Origin: Streptomyces erythrochromogenes
GTDB lineage: Bacteria > Actinomycetota > Actinomycetes > Streptomycetales > Streptomycetaceae
Reading direction: 5' to 3'
DNA length: 64,000 nucleotides
NCBI RefSeq assembly: GCF_036170895.1
Contig: NZ_CP108036.1
Coordinates: 4,591,501-4,655,500 of the forward strand
Made by a program: the position numbers and the translations under genes. Shown here piece by piece: positions 41,319 to 49,416 of the stretch. Under the pieces are notes generated by a model that was not told the DNA's origin, made no database searches, and saw only the letters and a list, made by a program, of their open reading frames with translations. The first letter of the stretch is position 1. Each line of letters opens with the position of its first letter.

Positions 41319-41624
41319 TCAGGGGCTCCGTCGCTCCAGCACGGACAGCGGCATCAGGGGGACGCCCACGTCCAGCAGGTGTGCGGCAGGCAGCGCCCGC
41401 GCGCCGAGCAGGCGGCGGCAGACGGCCTCCGCGTGCCGTTCCGCCTCCTCCAGGGAGTCCGAGAGCAGGTAGAAGCCGAGGGTGAAGTGCTCCGCGGACT
41501 GCGGGTGCACGGCCAGGTGCTCCACCCGGTCCCTCGGGCACAGCCCCGCACGGGCCGCCGCGCGCAGATCATCGGGTACTTCCACCGGAGGCACCGTCCG
41601 CAGACGGGCATGGACGAGGTACAT
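41319..41624 (-). CDS. Hypothetical protein divergent from the regulator
   Basis: A 101-residue soluble protein starting MYLVHARLRTVPPVEVPDDL, with GGTGGAG just before ATG 41624. Content includes LAVHPQSAEHFTLGFYLLSD and SLEEAERHAEAVCRRLLGAR, suggesting a small alpha/beta (ferredoxin-like) fold. It is divergent from the TrmB/LuxR-type regulator over 138 bp and may be its target. No family recognised. Confidence 0.65.
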   Translation of the reverse strand: MYLVHARLRTVPPVEVPDDLRAAARAGLCPRDRVEHLAVHPQSAEHFTLGFYLLSDSLEEAERHAEAVCRRLLGARALPAAHLLDVGVPLMPLSVLERRSP

Positions 41625-41762
41625 GACTCCACCGTCGCCCCGACGGACCCGTGCAGGACACCCATCCGGCTGGCCGTTTGTGGCCGTGGACACATCTGTC
41701 CAACCGGCGCTTCTTTGAGATGATCTTTCCCATCGGAGTACCAACGGGGTGGGGGGAACCAC

Positions 41763-42755
41763 ATGTTGACCGAACTGGGCCTCGACGCGAGAGCCGAGGC
41801 CGTCTACCGCGCCATGCTCATGGAACCCGGGTCGGGCGTCACCGCGCTCGCCGATGCCGTGGGGATCGGCGAGGGCGACGTGCGCGAGGCCCTGGACCTG
41901 CTGAGCGAGCTGGCCCTGGTCCAGCCGTCCGCCGACGAGAGCGGGCGGCTGCGCGCCGTCTCCCCGGACATCGGGATGGAGATCCTGATGGCCCGGGGGC
42001 AGGCCGAACTCGCCGCGCAGCAGCAGCGGCTGGAGGCGTCCCGGGCCGCCGCGGCCCGGCTGATCTCCGAGTACTCGGAGCTGCGGCCGACCGCCAGCCA
42101 TCCCGGAGTGGAGCAGCTGATCGGCCTCGACGCCGTCCGCGACCGGCTGGTCGCGCTGACCCGGGAGACGAAGGAGGAGCTGCTGGCGTTCTCGCCGGAC
42201 GCCACACTGAGCGAGTCCGCCCTGGCCGCCTCGCGCCCTCTGAACAGGACGCTGCTCGAACGGGGCGTCCGCATGCGCACCCTGTATCTCGACAGCGTGC
42301 GCAACAGCCGGCCCTCCGTCGAGCACGCCAACTGGCTCACGGAGCTGGGCGGGCAGGTCCGTACGGTGGCGTCGCTGCCGACGCGGATGCTCATCGTCGA
42401 CCGCAGGACGGCGCTGATCCCGGTGAGCGACGACTCCGCGGCGGGCGCGGTCGTCCTGACCGGCCACGGCATGCTGGTCGCCCTCTGCGCGCTCTTCGAG
42501 TCGACGTGGGCGCAGGCGCAGCCGCTGGCGGAGGTGGCGGTCCTGGGGCCGGACGGCCTCACCGCGCAACAGGCGGCCGCCGTAAGGCTGTTGGCGGAAG
42601 GGCACACGGACGACGCGATAGCCAAGCGGCTGGGGGTCTCCTCGCGCACGGCCCGGCGCATCGCGAACGAGCTGATGGAACGCCTCGGCGCCCGCAGCCG
42701 CTTCGAGGCCGGGGTCCGTGCCGTCCAGGAGGGCTGGCTGCCCACGCGCGCCTAG
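41763..42755 (+). CDS. TrmB-like/LuxR-type transcriptional regulator
   Basis: A 330-residue regulator. The N-terminal winged helix (AVYRAMLMEPGSGVTALADA, then VREALDLLSELALVQPS) resembles TrmB. The centre (LLAFSPDATLSESALAASRP, then LERGVRMRTLYLDSVRN) resembles a PLD-like/TrmB effector domain. The C-terminus is a LuxR helix-turn-helix (LTAQQAAAVRLLAEGHTDDA, then VSSRTARRIANELMERLG). This combination is common in Streptomyces regulators beside biosynthetic or peptide genes. ATG 41763 follows GGGGGGAACC. Confidence 0.85.
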   Translation: MLTELGLDARAEAVYRAMLMEPGSGVTALADAVGIGEGDVREALDLLSELALVQPSADESGRLRAVSPDIGMEILMARGQAELAAQQQRLEASRAAAARLISEYSELRPTASHPGVEQLIGLDAVRDRLVALTRETKEELLAFSPDATLSESALAASRPLNRTLLERGVRMRTLYLDSVRNSRPSVEHANWLTELGGQVRTVASLPTRMLIVDRRTALIPVSDDSAAGAVVLTGHGMLVALCALFESTWAQAQPLAEVAVLGPDGLTAQQAAAVRLLAEGHTDDAIAKRLGVSSRTARRIANELMERLGARSRFEAGVRAVQEGWLPTRA

Positions 42756-42772
42756 GAGTCACGACACACGGA

Positions 42773-42828
42773 ACACGAAAGCCGCCGGGCGGGACCGCGA
42801 GAGTGGTCCCGCCCGGCGGCTTTCGTGT
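42773..42828 (+). terminator. Very strong terminator hairpin
   Basis: A perfect 24-bp stem (42773-42796 with 42805-42828) encloses an eight-base loop GCGAGAGT, starting ACACGAAAGCCGCCGGGC. It lies 18 bp after the regulator gene's stop. No T-run is needed for such stems in streptomycetes. Confidence 0.9.
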
Positions 42829-43064
42829 GTGCGGGGGAGCGGATCAGGCCAGTGTGGACAGGTCCGGCCATGGCCCTTTCGGGCCAGTCGATCTCTCTTC
42901 CGCCCGGCCCGGACAGCGGCGAATCTATTGCTTGTCACCGGGGCAGCCCCCCGGAGACGAGCACCGAAGGCCCTGAAAGCCCTGAACGGACGCCACCGCG
43001 GGACGTCCGAGGGCGACGGGTTCACGCCACCAGCCCATTCGTTCAGGAAGGACGAACCACTCCC

Positions 43065-43238
43065 ATGCGTACTGGAATCCTCCGGGCCACCGCGGTCGTC
43101 GCCCTCACCCTCGGCATCACCTCCGTCGCACCGATGGCCTCCGCCCACGCCCCGGCCCACCCGGCCCCGGCGACCGGAACGGCCGGCCCGGCGGGCACCC
43201 CGCTCCCCCCGCTCACCGCGGTGACCAGCCCCCGCTAG
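43065..43238 (+). CDS. Small secreted His/Pro-rich peptide
   Basis: A 57-residue protein with a signal peptide (MRTGILRATAVVALTLGITS, cleavage near ASA). The mature part is about 30 residues, rich in Ala, Pro, His and Thr (HAPAHPAPATGTAG), with no cysteine. AGGAAGGA lies upstream of ATG 43065. It resembles the other secreted peptide at 40963 only in size and layout. Function unknown. Confidence 0.6.
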   Translation: MRTGILRATAVVALTLGITSVAPMASAHAPAHPAPATGTAGPAGTPLPPLTAVTSPR

Positions 43239-43416
43239 CCCGTCCGGCCGCGCCCGCACCCACCCGCAGGGCCCCCAGGACCGCTGTACCTGCAGGACAG
43301 CTGTCCGTCCGCCACACCTCGCACGTCGCACGTCGCACGCCACACGTCGCATCACCGCCGGTCGAGCCCCCGCTCCCGGCCCCCAGACCTCACCTGACCA
43401 GAACCGGAGCACAGCC

Positions 43417-44847
43417 ATGTCCCGATACGGGTTGAACACCCGCCATGCCGCCGTAGCCGCCCTCATCGCCGGGGCCGTCGCCGCCGGCACCGTGGTCGCC
43501 GTCGACACCGCGGCGTTCGCCGCCCCGGCGGCCGCCACCGCCGAAACCCCCGTCGCAGACGACTACGGCAGCACCGGCCAGGGCGCGGAGGAGCCGGTCG
43601 ACGGAGAGGTCCGGGCGTCGCTCTACTCCGCGGCCAGCACGAAGATCACCCGCAGCTCGGTGATCGCCCGTGCCAAGAGCTGGGTCGGCATCGGCCTGCG
43701 CTACGGCGGGGGCGGCCGCCACGGCGGCTACCGCACCGACTGCTCCGGGTTCGTCTCGATGGCCTGGGACCTGGACTCCTCGCTGCTCACCGACACCTTC
43801 GGCCCCCGCGGCGTGACCGAGCAGATCTCCAAGGGGGAGCTGAAGGCGGGCGACGCCCTCCTCGACGACGGCTCCGGTCCCAACGGCCACATCGTCCTCT
43901 TCGAGAAGTGGGTCGACTCCAGCCGCACCAAGTACTGGGGCTTCGACTTCACCCCCAGCGGAGTCCACCACCGCGTCTACGACTACCCGTACTACGACGG
44001 CTACGGCCCCTTCGTCCCGGTGCGCAACAAGAACGTCGTGGACGACGTGACCACGCCGCCGGCGCCCGCACCCGGCATGACCGACCTCGTCGCGGTCAAC
44101 ATCAACGGCGACGCCGTCGACGACGTGGTCGGCGTGGAGGCCTCGACCGGCAAGCTGTGGCTCTACAAGGGCACTTCCGCCGGGACCATCGCGACCGGCA
44201 GCACCCGCGTGGAGATAGGCAGCGGCGGCTGGAACGGCATGTCCAACCTCGCCGGCGGCGACTTCACCGGCGACGGCAAGGACGACCTCGTCGCGACCGA
44301 GGAGTCCAGCGGGAAGCTCTACCTCTACCCGGGCACGGGCAGCGGTGTCGGCGCCCGCAAGGAGATCGGATCCGGCGGCTGGAACGGCATGAAGGACCTG
44401 GTCGGCGGCGACTTCACCGGCGACGGCAAGGCCGACATCGTGGGCGTCGAGAAGTCGACGGGCCAGCTGTGGCTCTACAAGGGCAACGGCGCCGGCTCCA
44501 TCGGCGGCGGCGGCACCCGCGTCCTGATCGGGTCCGGCGGCTGGAACGGCATGCACGACCTGGTCGGCATGGACATCAACAACGACGGCAAGGCCGACAT
44601 CGTCGGGGCCGAGACCTCGACGGGCAAGCTCTTCCTCTACAAGAGCAACGGCACCGGCCTGAACGCCCGCACCGAGATCGGCTCGGGCGGCTGGAACGGC
44701 ATGAACGACCTCACCGGCGGCGACTTCACCTCGAACGCGAACGACGACCTCGTCGGCGTCGAGAAGGCCACCGGAAAGCTCTACCTCTACCCGGGCACCG
44801 GCACGGGTCTGGGGGCGCGCAAGGAGATCGGCACCGGCGGCTGGTAG
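43417..44847 (+). CDS. Secreted NlpC/P60 peptidase with five lectin/FG-GAP-like repeats
   Basis: A 476-residue exported protein. After the signal peptide (~residues 1-36) comes an NlpC/P60 peptidase domain (~75-210) with Cys109 in [13 protein letters not shown] and a histidine in GPNGHIVLF (His158), expected to cut peptidoglycan stem peptides. A short Pro linker leads to five repeats of about 48-54 residues filling the C-terminus. Each has a D-x-(N/T)-x-D-x-x-x-D stretch, then TGKLWLY or similar, then IGSGGWNGM; the last ends exactly at IGTGGW. The repeats look like VCBS/FG-GAP and tachylectin propeller blades. GGAG precedes the ATG. Confidence 0.87.
   Translation: MSRYGLNTRHAAVAALIAGAVAAGTVVAVDTAAFAAPAAATAETPVADDYGSTGQGAEEPVDGEVRASLYSAASTKITRSSVIARAKSWVGIGLRYGGGGRHGGYRTDCSGFVSMAWDLDSSLLTDTFGPRGVTEQISKGELKAGDALLDDGSGPNGHIVLFEKWVDSSRTKYWGFDFTPSGVHHRVYDYPYYDGYGPFVPVRNKNVVDDVTTPPAPAPGMTDLVAVNINGDAVDDVVGVEASTGKLWLYKGTSAGTIATGSTRVEIGSGGWNGMSNLAGGDFTGDGKDDLVATEESSGKLYLYPGTGSGVGARKEIGSGGWNGMKDLVGGDFTGDGKADIVGVEKSTGQLWLYKGNGAGSIGGGGTRVLIGSGGWNGMHDLVGMDINNDGKADIVGAETSTGKLFLYKSNGTGLNARTEIGSGGWNGMNDLTGGDFTSNANDDLVGVEKATGKLYLYPGTGTGLGARKEIGTGGW
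44073..44847 (+). repeat. Five internal repeats encoding the first propeller
   Basis: DNA for the five blades repeats with a period of about 144-162 bp, most conserved at the GGCGGCTGGAACGGCATG block. That block occurs at 44223, 44376, 44538 and 44688 (approximate starts), with the final blade ending in GGCACCGGCGGCTGG. The array is paralogous to 45713-46493. Confidence 0.8.
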
Positions 44848-44939
44848 CCGCACGCCCGACGCATCTCCCCGCTCTCCTTTCGCAACTCCCTTCCCTGACA
44901 CCCTTTTTGGCACCTCCGTGCCGGTTTGGAAGCACTCCC

Positions 44940-46493
44940 ATGTCTGTTGAGACCACCACCTCCGCCACCACCGCCTCCACCACCTCCTCCTCCACCTCCG
45001 CCTTCTCCCGCCTCATGTCCCGCCGGGTCCGCATAGCCACCGGCCTCGTCTGCGCCACCGTCGCCGCCGTGGCCCTCTCTGCCGGCGGCGCCAACGCCGA
45101 CGGCGGTCCGGAGGACCCGCACGGCGACATGACCGAACTGACGGCAGCCGACCTCGGCCTGCCCGAGGCCCCGCAGATGATGACGGCCATGGCGGCCACC
45201 GCCGGCGACGAACGCCCCGACTTCCAGATGCCGTTCAAGTGCGGTGAGACCTGGCAGGGCGCCTCCCGCCCCAACCACAGCCCGTCTCCCAACGCGATCG
45301 ACTGGACGCAGGGCGGCTCGACGCTCAACTCCCCCGTCGTGGCGAGCGCCGACGGCGTCGTGTCCAAGGTGAGGGACCTCGGCGGCTCCAGCTACGGCAA
45401 GTACGTGGTCATCAACCACGGCGGCGGCTGGTCCACCGTCTACGCCCACCTCAACGGCTTCAACGTCTCCAGCGGCGCCACGGTCAAGGCCGGACAGCAG
45501 ATCGGCATCGTCGGCAGCACCGGCGGGTCCACCGGCGCGCACCTCCACTTCGAGCAGCGCCACGACACCGTCGACCAGCGCACGACCTTCAACGGCACCC
45601 CCTTCGGCGGCTCCGACCGCTGGTCCAAGTCGCTGACCAGCAAGAACTGCGAGACCAAGACCCCGGACCCGAAGCCCGAGGGCCCCGGTGACGGCGGCAC
45701 CGGCTCCACCGGCATGGTCGACCTGGCCTCGGCCGACCTCAACGGCGACAACGTGGTCGACGTCGCCGCGGTGGAGGCGTCCACCGGCAAGCTGTGGCTC
45801 TACAAGGGCGCGTCCAACGGCACCATCGCCTCCGGCGGCAGCCGCGTCCTGATCGGCTCCGGCGGCTGGAACGGCATGTCCAACCTGACCGGCGGCGACT
45901 TCACCGGCGACGGCAAGGACGACATCGTCGCGGTGGAGGAGTCCACCGGCAAGCTGTGGCTCTACCCGGGCGCCGACAACTCGACGATCGCCTCCGGCGG
46001 CAGCCGCGTCCTGATCGGCACCGGCGGCTGGAACGGCATGTCCAACCTGACCGCCCTCAACCTCAACGGCGACAAGATCGCGGACCTGGCGGGCGTCGAG
46101 AAGTCCACCGGCAAGCTGTACCTCTACCCGGGCACGTCCAGCGGCCAGCTCGCCGCACGCAAGGAGATCGGCTCGGGCGGCTGGAACGGCATGTCCAACC
46201 TGACCGGCATGGACCTGAACAACAGCGGCCGCCAGGACCTGGTCGCGGTGGAGAAGTCCACGGGCAAGCTGTTCATGTACCCCGGTGACAAGGGCTACCT
46301 GAGCCCGCGCATCCAGATCGGTTCGGGCGGCTGGAACGGCATGTCCGACCTGATCGGCGGCGACCTGCTGAACTCGCAGCTGTCGGACGACCTGATCGCC
46401 GTCCAGAACTCCACGGGCAAGCTCTTCCTCTACCCGGGCACCGGCGCCGGCACCCTGGGCGCCCGCAAGGAGATCGGCACCGGCGGCTGGTAA
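44940..46493 (+). CDS. Secreted M23 (LytM) endopeptidase with five lectin/FG-GAP-like repeats
   Basis: A 517-residue exported protein with a long Ser/Thr-rich lead before its hydrophobic signal ([20 protein letters not shown]). The M23 zinc peptidase domain (~95-215) shows His113 and Asp121 in [11 protein letters not shown] and the HLH pair at 201-203 in GAHLHFEQ, all expected zinc ligands or catalytic residues. A Pro/Gly linker then leads to five repeats like those in the gene just upstream, again ending at IGTGGW. The two enzymes attack different peptidoglycan bonds but seem to share one binding module. 92 bp separate the genes. Confidence 0.88.
   Translation: MSVETTTSATTASTTSSSTSAFSRLMSRRVRIATGLVCATVAAVALSAGGANADGGPEDPHGDMTELTAADLGLPEAPQMMTAMAATAGDERPDFQMPFKCGETWQGASRPNHSPSPNAIDWTQGGSTLNSPVVASADGVVSKVRDLGGSSYGKYVVINHGGGWSTVYAHLNGFNVSSGATVKAGQQIGIVGSTGGSTGAHLHFEQRHDTVDQRTTFNGTPFGGSDRWSKSLTSKNCETKTPDPKPEGPGDGGTGSTGMVDLASADLNGDNVVDVAAVEASTGKLWLYKGASNGTIASGGSRVLIGSGGWNGMSNLTGGDFTGDGKDDIVAVEESTGKLWLYPGADNSTIASGGSRVLIGTGGWNGMSNLTALNLNGDKIADLAGVEKSTGKLYLYPGTSSGQLAARKEIGSGGWNGMSNLTGMDLNNSGRQDLVAVEKSTGKLFMYPGDKGYLSPRIQIGSGGWNGMSDLIGGDLLNSQLSDDLIAVQNSTGKLFLYPGTGAGTLGARKEIGTGGW
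45713..46493 (+). repeat. Five internal repeats encoding the second propeller
   Basis: The same design as 44073-44847, with GGCGGCTGGAACGGCATG blocks near 45862, 46023, 46176 and 46327, and a final GGCACCGGCGGCTGG before the stop. Long near-identical segments make this pair a likely site of recombination. Confidence 0.8.
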
Positions 46494-46512
46494 GCACCTG
46501 AAGTGAGGACAC

Positions 46513-46549
46513 GTGAGGCGGCCCGTCCCTGCAGGACGGGCCGCCTCAC
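46513..46549 (+). terminator. Strong terminator after the M23 gene
   Basis: GTGAGGCGGCCCGTCC (46513-46528) and its exact complement GGACGGGCCGCCTCAC (46534-46549) form a perfect 16-bp stem with loop CTGCA, 20 bp past the stop codon. It can also serve the convergent thpR gene. Confidence 0.9.
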
Positions 46550-46574
46550 GGCGTTCGCGAGCCGCGTACGCGGA

Positions 46575-47153
46575 TCAGCCGGCCAGCGGCCAGGCGCGGA
46601 CGGTCTCGTACCGCGGCTGTTCACCCGGCACCCCGCTCACGGGCAGGTTGCTGCGGACCAGGCTGAGCGTGTCCACCCGCCATGCCGTGCCCTCGAAGTC
46701 CGCGAGGGCGTCCAGGTACGGGCGCAGGGGCGTGCCGTGCCCATGCCCGTGGCCGTGCCGGTGGCTGTGGTTGCGGGCGAGGGTGAGGTGCGGCGTGTAC
46801 CGGCGGTGCTGCTCCATGGGTACCCCGGCCCGCCGCGCGGCGGCGTCGGCCCGGTCGGCGAGCAGACGCAGGGCGTCGAGCTCCCCGGCGGCGCCGGCCC
46901 ACAGGGCGCGGTCGCCGAAGTGCCCGCAGCCGTGCAGGCGCAGAGCGAAGGGCGCCGTACGGTGGGCGGCTCGTTCCAGGCGGGCGTGCAGCTCGGGGAG
47001 CACGTCGTCGTCCACCTCGCCCATGAAGGCGAGCGTGAAGTGCCAGCCCGCTTCCGCGGTCCAGGTCAGCCGGTCGTCGCGGAGCGGCCGTACGGCTTCG
47101 CGCAGTTCGGTGACGGCCGCGTCCGGCGGCAGTACGGCGGCGAACAGTCTCAT
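46575..47153 (-). CDS. thpR: RNA 2',3'-cyclic phosphodiesterase ThpR with His-rich loop
   Basis: A 192-residue 2H phosphoesterase. The two HxT motifs are HFTLAF and HLTLAR, placed as in LigT/ThpR, which opens 2',3'-cyclic RNA ends or joins 2'-5' RNA. Directly after the second motif is an insertion NHSHRHGHGHGHG, absent from the usual enzyme, which could bind metal or be inert low complexity. N-terminal MRLFAAVLPPDAAVTELREA is typical. Convergent with the M23 gene. Confidence 0.9.
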   Translation of the reverse strand: MRLFAAVLPPDAAVTELREAVRPLRDDRLTWTAEAGWHFTLAFMGEVDDDVLPELHARLERAAHRTAPFALRLHGCGHFGDRALWAGAAGELDALRLLADRADAAARRAGVPMEQHRRYTPHLTLARNHSHRHGHGHGHGTPLRPYLDALADFEGTAWRVDTLSLVRSNLPVSGVPGEQPRYETVRAWPLAG

Positions 47154-47251
47154 GCGGCGAGCGTATCCGGGTGCGGCGCCGCTGCCGGGCGGGGTCCGGC
47201 GGGGGCCGGGGCGGGGCCCTGGAGGCGCGGGCCCCGCCGGAGGCGCCGGGG

Positions 47252-48613
47252 TCAGGCCACCGTCACCAGTTCGCGGCGGCGCGAGACGGCCGGGACGAAC
47301 GCCACCCCGTGGCGGTCGACCCGGAGCCGGAGGTTGCCGACGCGGGCCAGGACCACGGCGATGGTCACGGACGCGGCCAGGGAGATCAGCGCACCCGAGG
47401 CCATGCCGATGCGCGCGCCGTAGGTGTCGGTGATCCAGCCCAGCAGCGGGGCGCCCAGCGGGGTGCCGCCGGTGAAGACCATCATGAAGAGGGCCATGAC
47501 CCGGCCGCGCATCTCGGGGTCGGTGGCCATCTGCACGCTGGAGTTGGCGGTGACGTTGACCGTCAGGCCGAAGACGCCGATGGGCACGAGCAGCGCGGCG
47601 AACAGCCAGAAGCCGGGTGCGAAGGCCGTCACGAGCAGCAGTACGGAGAACAGCGCGGCCGCGGCCACCAGCAGTCGCAGGCGGGAGTGCCCGCGGCGGG
47701 CGGCGAGCAGGGCGCCCGCGAGGGAGCCGGCCGCGATCAGGGTGTTGAAGAGCCCGTAGGTGCCCGCGTCGCCGTGGAAGACGTCGCTCACGAATGCCGA
47801 CAGCCAGATCGGGAAGTTGAACCCGAAGGTGCCGATGAAGCCGACGAGGACGATCGGCCAGACCAGTTCGGGCCGGCCGGCGACGTAGCGCAGGCCTTCG
47901 CGCAGCTGTCCCTTGGCGCGGGGACGGGGCTCGACGGGGTGCAGTTCCTTCGTCCGCATCATCAGCAGGCCGGCGATGGGTGCGGCGAAGGACAGGCCGT
48001 TGAGCAGGAAGGCCCAGCCGGAGCCGACGGCGGTGATCAGCACACCGGCGATCGCCGGGCCGATCAGCCGCGCGGACTGGAAGTTGGCCGAGTTGAGGCT
48101 GACGGCGTTGGCGACCTGGTCCTTGCCGACCATCTCGGGGACGAAGGTCTGCCGGGCCGGGTTGTCCACGACGGTGACCAGGCCGAGGAGGAGGGCCGCG
48201 AGGTAGACGTGCCAGACCTGGACGTGTCCCGCGAGGGTGAGGGCGGCGAGTGCGATGCCGGTCAGGCCCATCGCGCTCTGGGTGGCGAGGAGCAGGGGCC
48301 GCTTGGGCAGCCGGTCCGCGAGTACGCCTCCGTAGAGGCCGAACACCAGCATCGGAAGGAACTGCAGGGCGATGGTGATGCCGACGGCGGAGGCGGAGCC
48401 GGTCAGTGAGAGGACCAGCCAGTCCTGGGCGATGCGCTGCATCCAGGTGCCGGTGTTCGAGACGACCTGGCCGGTCGCGAAGAGCCGGTAGTTGCGGATC
48501 CTCAGCGAGCTGAACATCCCCCCGTTCCTGCTCGGGGGTGCCGCGGGCCGCGCGGCGGTAGTGGTGGTGGATATGTGGCCGGGTGCGGAGTCTGCTCCGT
48601 TTCCCGTACTCAA
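47252..48613 (-). CDS. MFS exporter of the EntS/TMS-type family
   Basis: A 453-residue, 12-helix transporter. LRIRNYRLFATGQVVSNTGT followed by WMQRIAQDWLVL is the hallmark opening of EntS-like MFS exporters, and DNPARQTFVPEMV with VSLNSANFQSARLIGPAIAG fits that group. Such proteins export siderophores, macrolides or other small molecules. The start appears to be TTG 48613 with GGAGG about 10 bases upstream. It follows the MarR gene by 25 bp, so MarR probably represses this operon. Confidence 0.88.
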   Translation of the reverse strand: MSTGNGADSAPGHISTTTTAARPAAPPSRNGGMFSSLRIRNYRLFATGQVVSNTGTWMQRIAQDWLVLSLTGSASAVGITIALQFLPMLVFGLYGGVLADRLPKRPLLLATQSAMGLTGIALAALTLAGHVQVWHVYLAALLLGLVTVVDNPARQTFVPEMVGKDQVANAVSLNSANFQSARLIGPAIAGVLITAVGSGWAFLLNGLSFAAPIAGLLMMRTKELHPVEPRPRAKGQLREGLRYVAGRPELVWPIVLVGFIGTFGFNFPIWLSAFVSDVFHGDAGTYGLFNTLIAAGSLAGALLAARRGHSRLRLLVAAAALFSVLLLVTAFAPGFWLFAALLVPIGVFGLTVNVTANSSVQMATDPEMRGRVMALFMMVFTGGTPLGAPLLGWITDTYGARIGMASGALISLAASVTIAVVLARVGNLRLRVDRHGVAFVPAVSRRRELVTVA

Positions 48614-48638
48614 AAGCGTTCGCCTCCTGGCGTCGTTC

Positions 48639-49094
48639 CTACAGGTGCGCGAGCTTCTCCAGGACGGGGGCGGCCGCGCGCAGCTTGGCCCATTCGTCCT
48701 CGGTCAGCTCTGCCGCGAGCCCGGCCAGGAAGGCGTTGCGCTTGCGGCGGCTCTCTTCGAGCATCGCTTCGGCCTCCTCCGTCTGGCGGACCACCTTCTG
48801 GCGGCGGTCGTCGGGGTGCGGTTCCAGCGTGACCAGTCCCTTGGCTTCCAGCAACGCGACGATGCGCGTCATGGACGGCGGCTGGACGTGCTCCCGCCGC
48901 GCCAGTTCACCGGGTGTGGCCTGGCCGCAGCGGGCGAGGGTGCCGAGGACCGACATCTCGGTCGGGCTCAGCGACTCGTCGACGCGCTGGTGCTTCAGGC
49001 GCCGCCCCAGCCGCATGACGGCGGAGCGGAGGTCGTTCACGGCGGCAGCATCGTCGCCATGGGAGAGGTCAGGCATGTACTTAGAATAACTCAT
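48639..49094 (-). CDS. MarR-family transcriptional regulator
   Basis: A 151-residue winged-helix regulator. LSPTEMSVLGTLARCGQATP, ELARREHVQPPSMTRIVALL and EPHPDDRRQKVVRQTEEAEA are the MarR helix-turn-helix and wing. ATG 49094 (MSYSKYMPDL) has GAGAG four bases upstream; ATG 49076 is possible but has no site. It heads an operon with the MFS exporter and likely responds to a small molecule. Confidence 0.92.
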   Translation of the reverse strand: MSYSKYMPDLSHGDDAAAVNDLRSAVMRLGRRLKHQRVDESLSPTEMSVLGTLARCGQATPGELARREHVQPPSMTRIVALLEAKGLVTLEPHPDDRRQKVVRQTEEAEAMLEESRRKRNAFLAGLAAELTEDEWAKLRAAAPVLEKLAHL

Positions 49095-49217
49095 TACTCT
49101 CGCTAAAGAACACCGGGTTTCCCGGTCATGCACCCGGTATGTGCCAGGTCACTCGTACGGGTGAGTCGGCGGCCGAAAGTGACCCGCGTGCGCCCCCTCT
49201 GCCCCGACTCTTTCGGC

Positions 49218-49400
49218 ATGGGGACACATGTGCTGAGCATGCGCATAGACGGGGAGCTCCTCGACAGGCTCCGGATCCATGCCGCCAAACGCGGAATGAG
49301 CGTCCAGGACTATGTGGTCCGGACGCTCATTCGCGACGACTTCGACGAGCGCTTCAAGGCGGCCGTCGACGAGACGGAGAAGTTCTACGGGCTGACGTGA
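49218..49400 (+). CDS. Ribbon-helix-helix protein (CopG/Arc-type)
   Basis: A 60-residue protein. LSMRIDGELLDRLRIHAAKR followed by GMSVQDYVVRTLIRDDF has the beta strand and two helices of a ribbon-helix-helix DNA-binding fold, as in antitoxins or small repressors. No toxin gene is adjacent. Start is uncertain: ATG 49218 lacks a ribosome-binding site, while GTG 49230 has GGGGAC close by. Confidence 0.7.
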   Translation: MGTHVLSMRIDGELLDRLRIHAAKRGMSVQDYVVRTLIRDDFDERFKAAVDETEKFYGLT

Positions 49401-49416
49401 GCTCGCCCGGAGCCGG

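Noticed and set aside
43239..43416. ydaO-type c-di-AMP riboswitch before the NlpC/P60 gene, as found upstream of some wall hydrolases
   Set aside because: None of the conserved riboswitch segments are visible; only short GCACGTC repeats (about 43318-43350) are present.
49218..49400. Toxin-antitoxin module based on the ribbon-helix-helix protein
   Set aside because: No toxin-like gene lies on either side; the next genes are a purine permease and a MarR operon.
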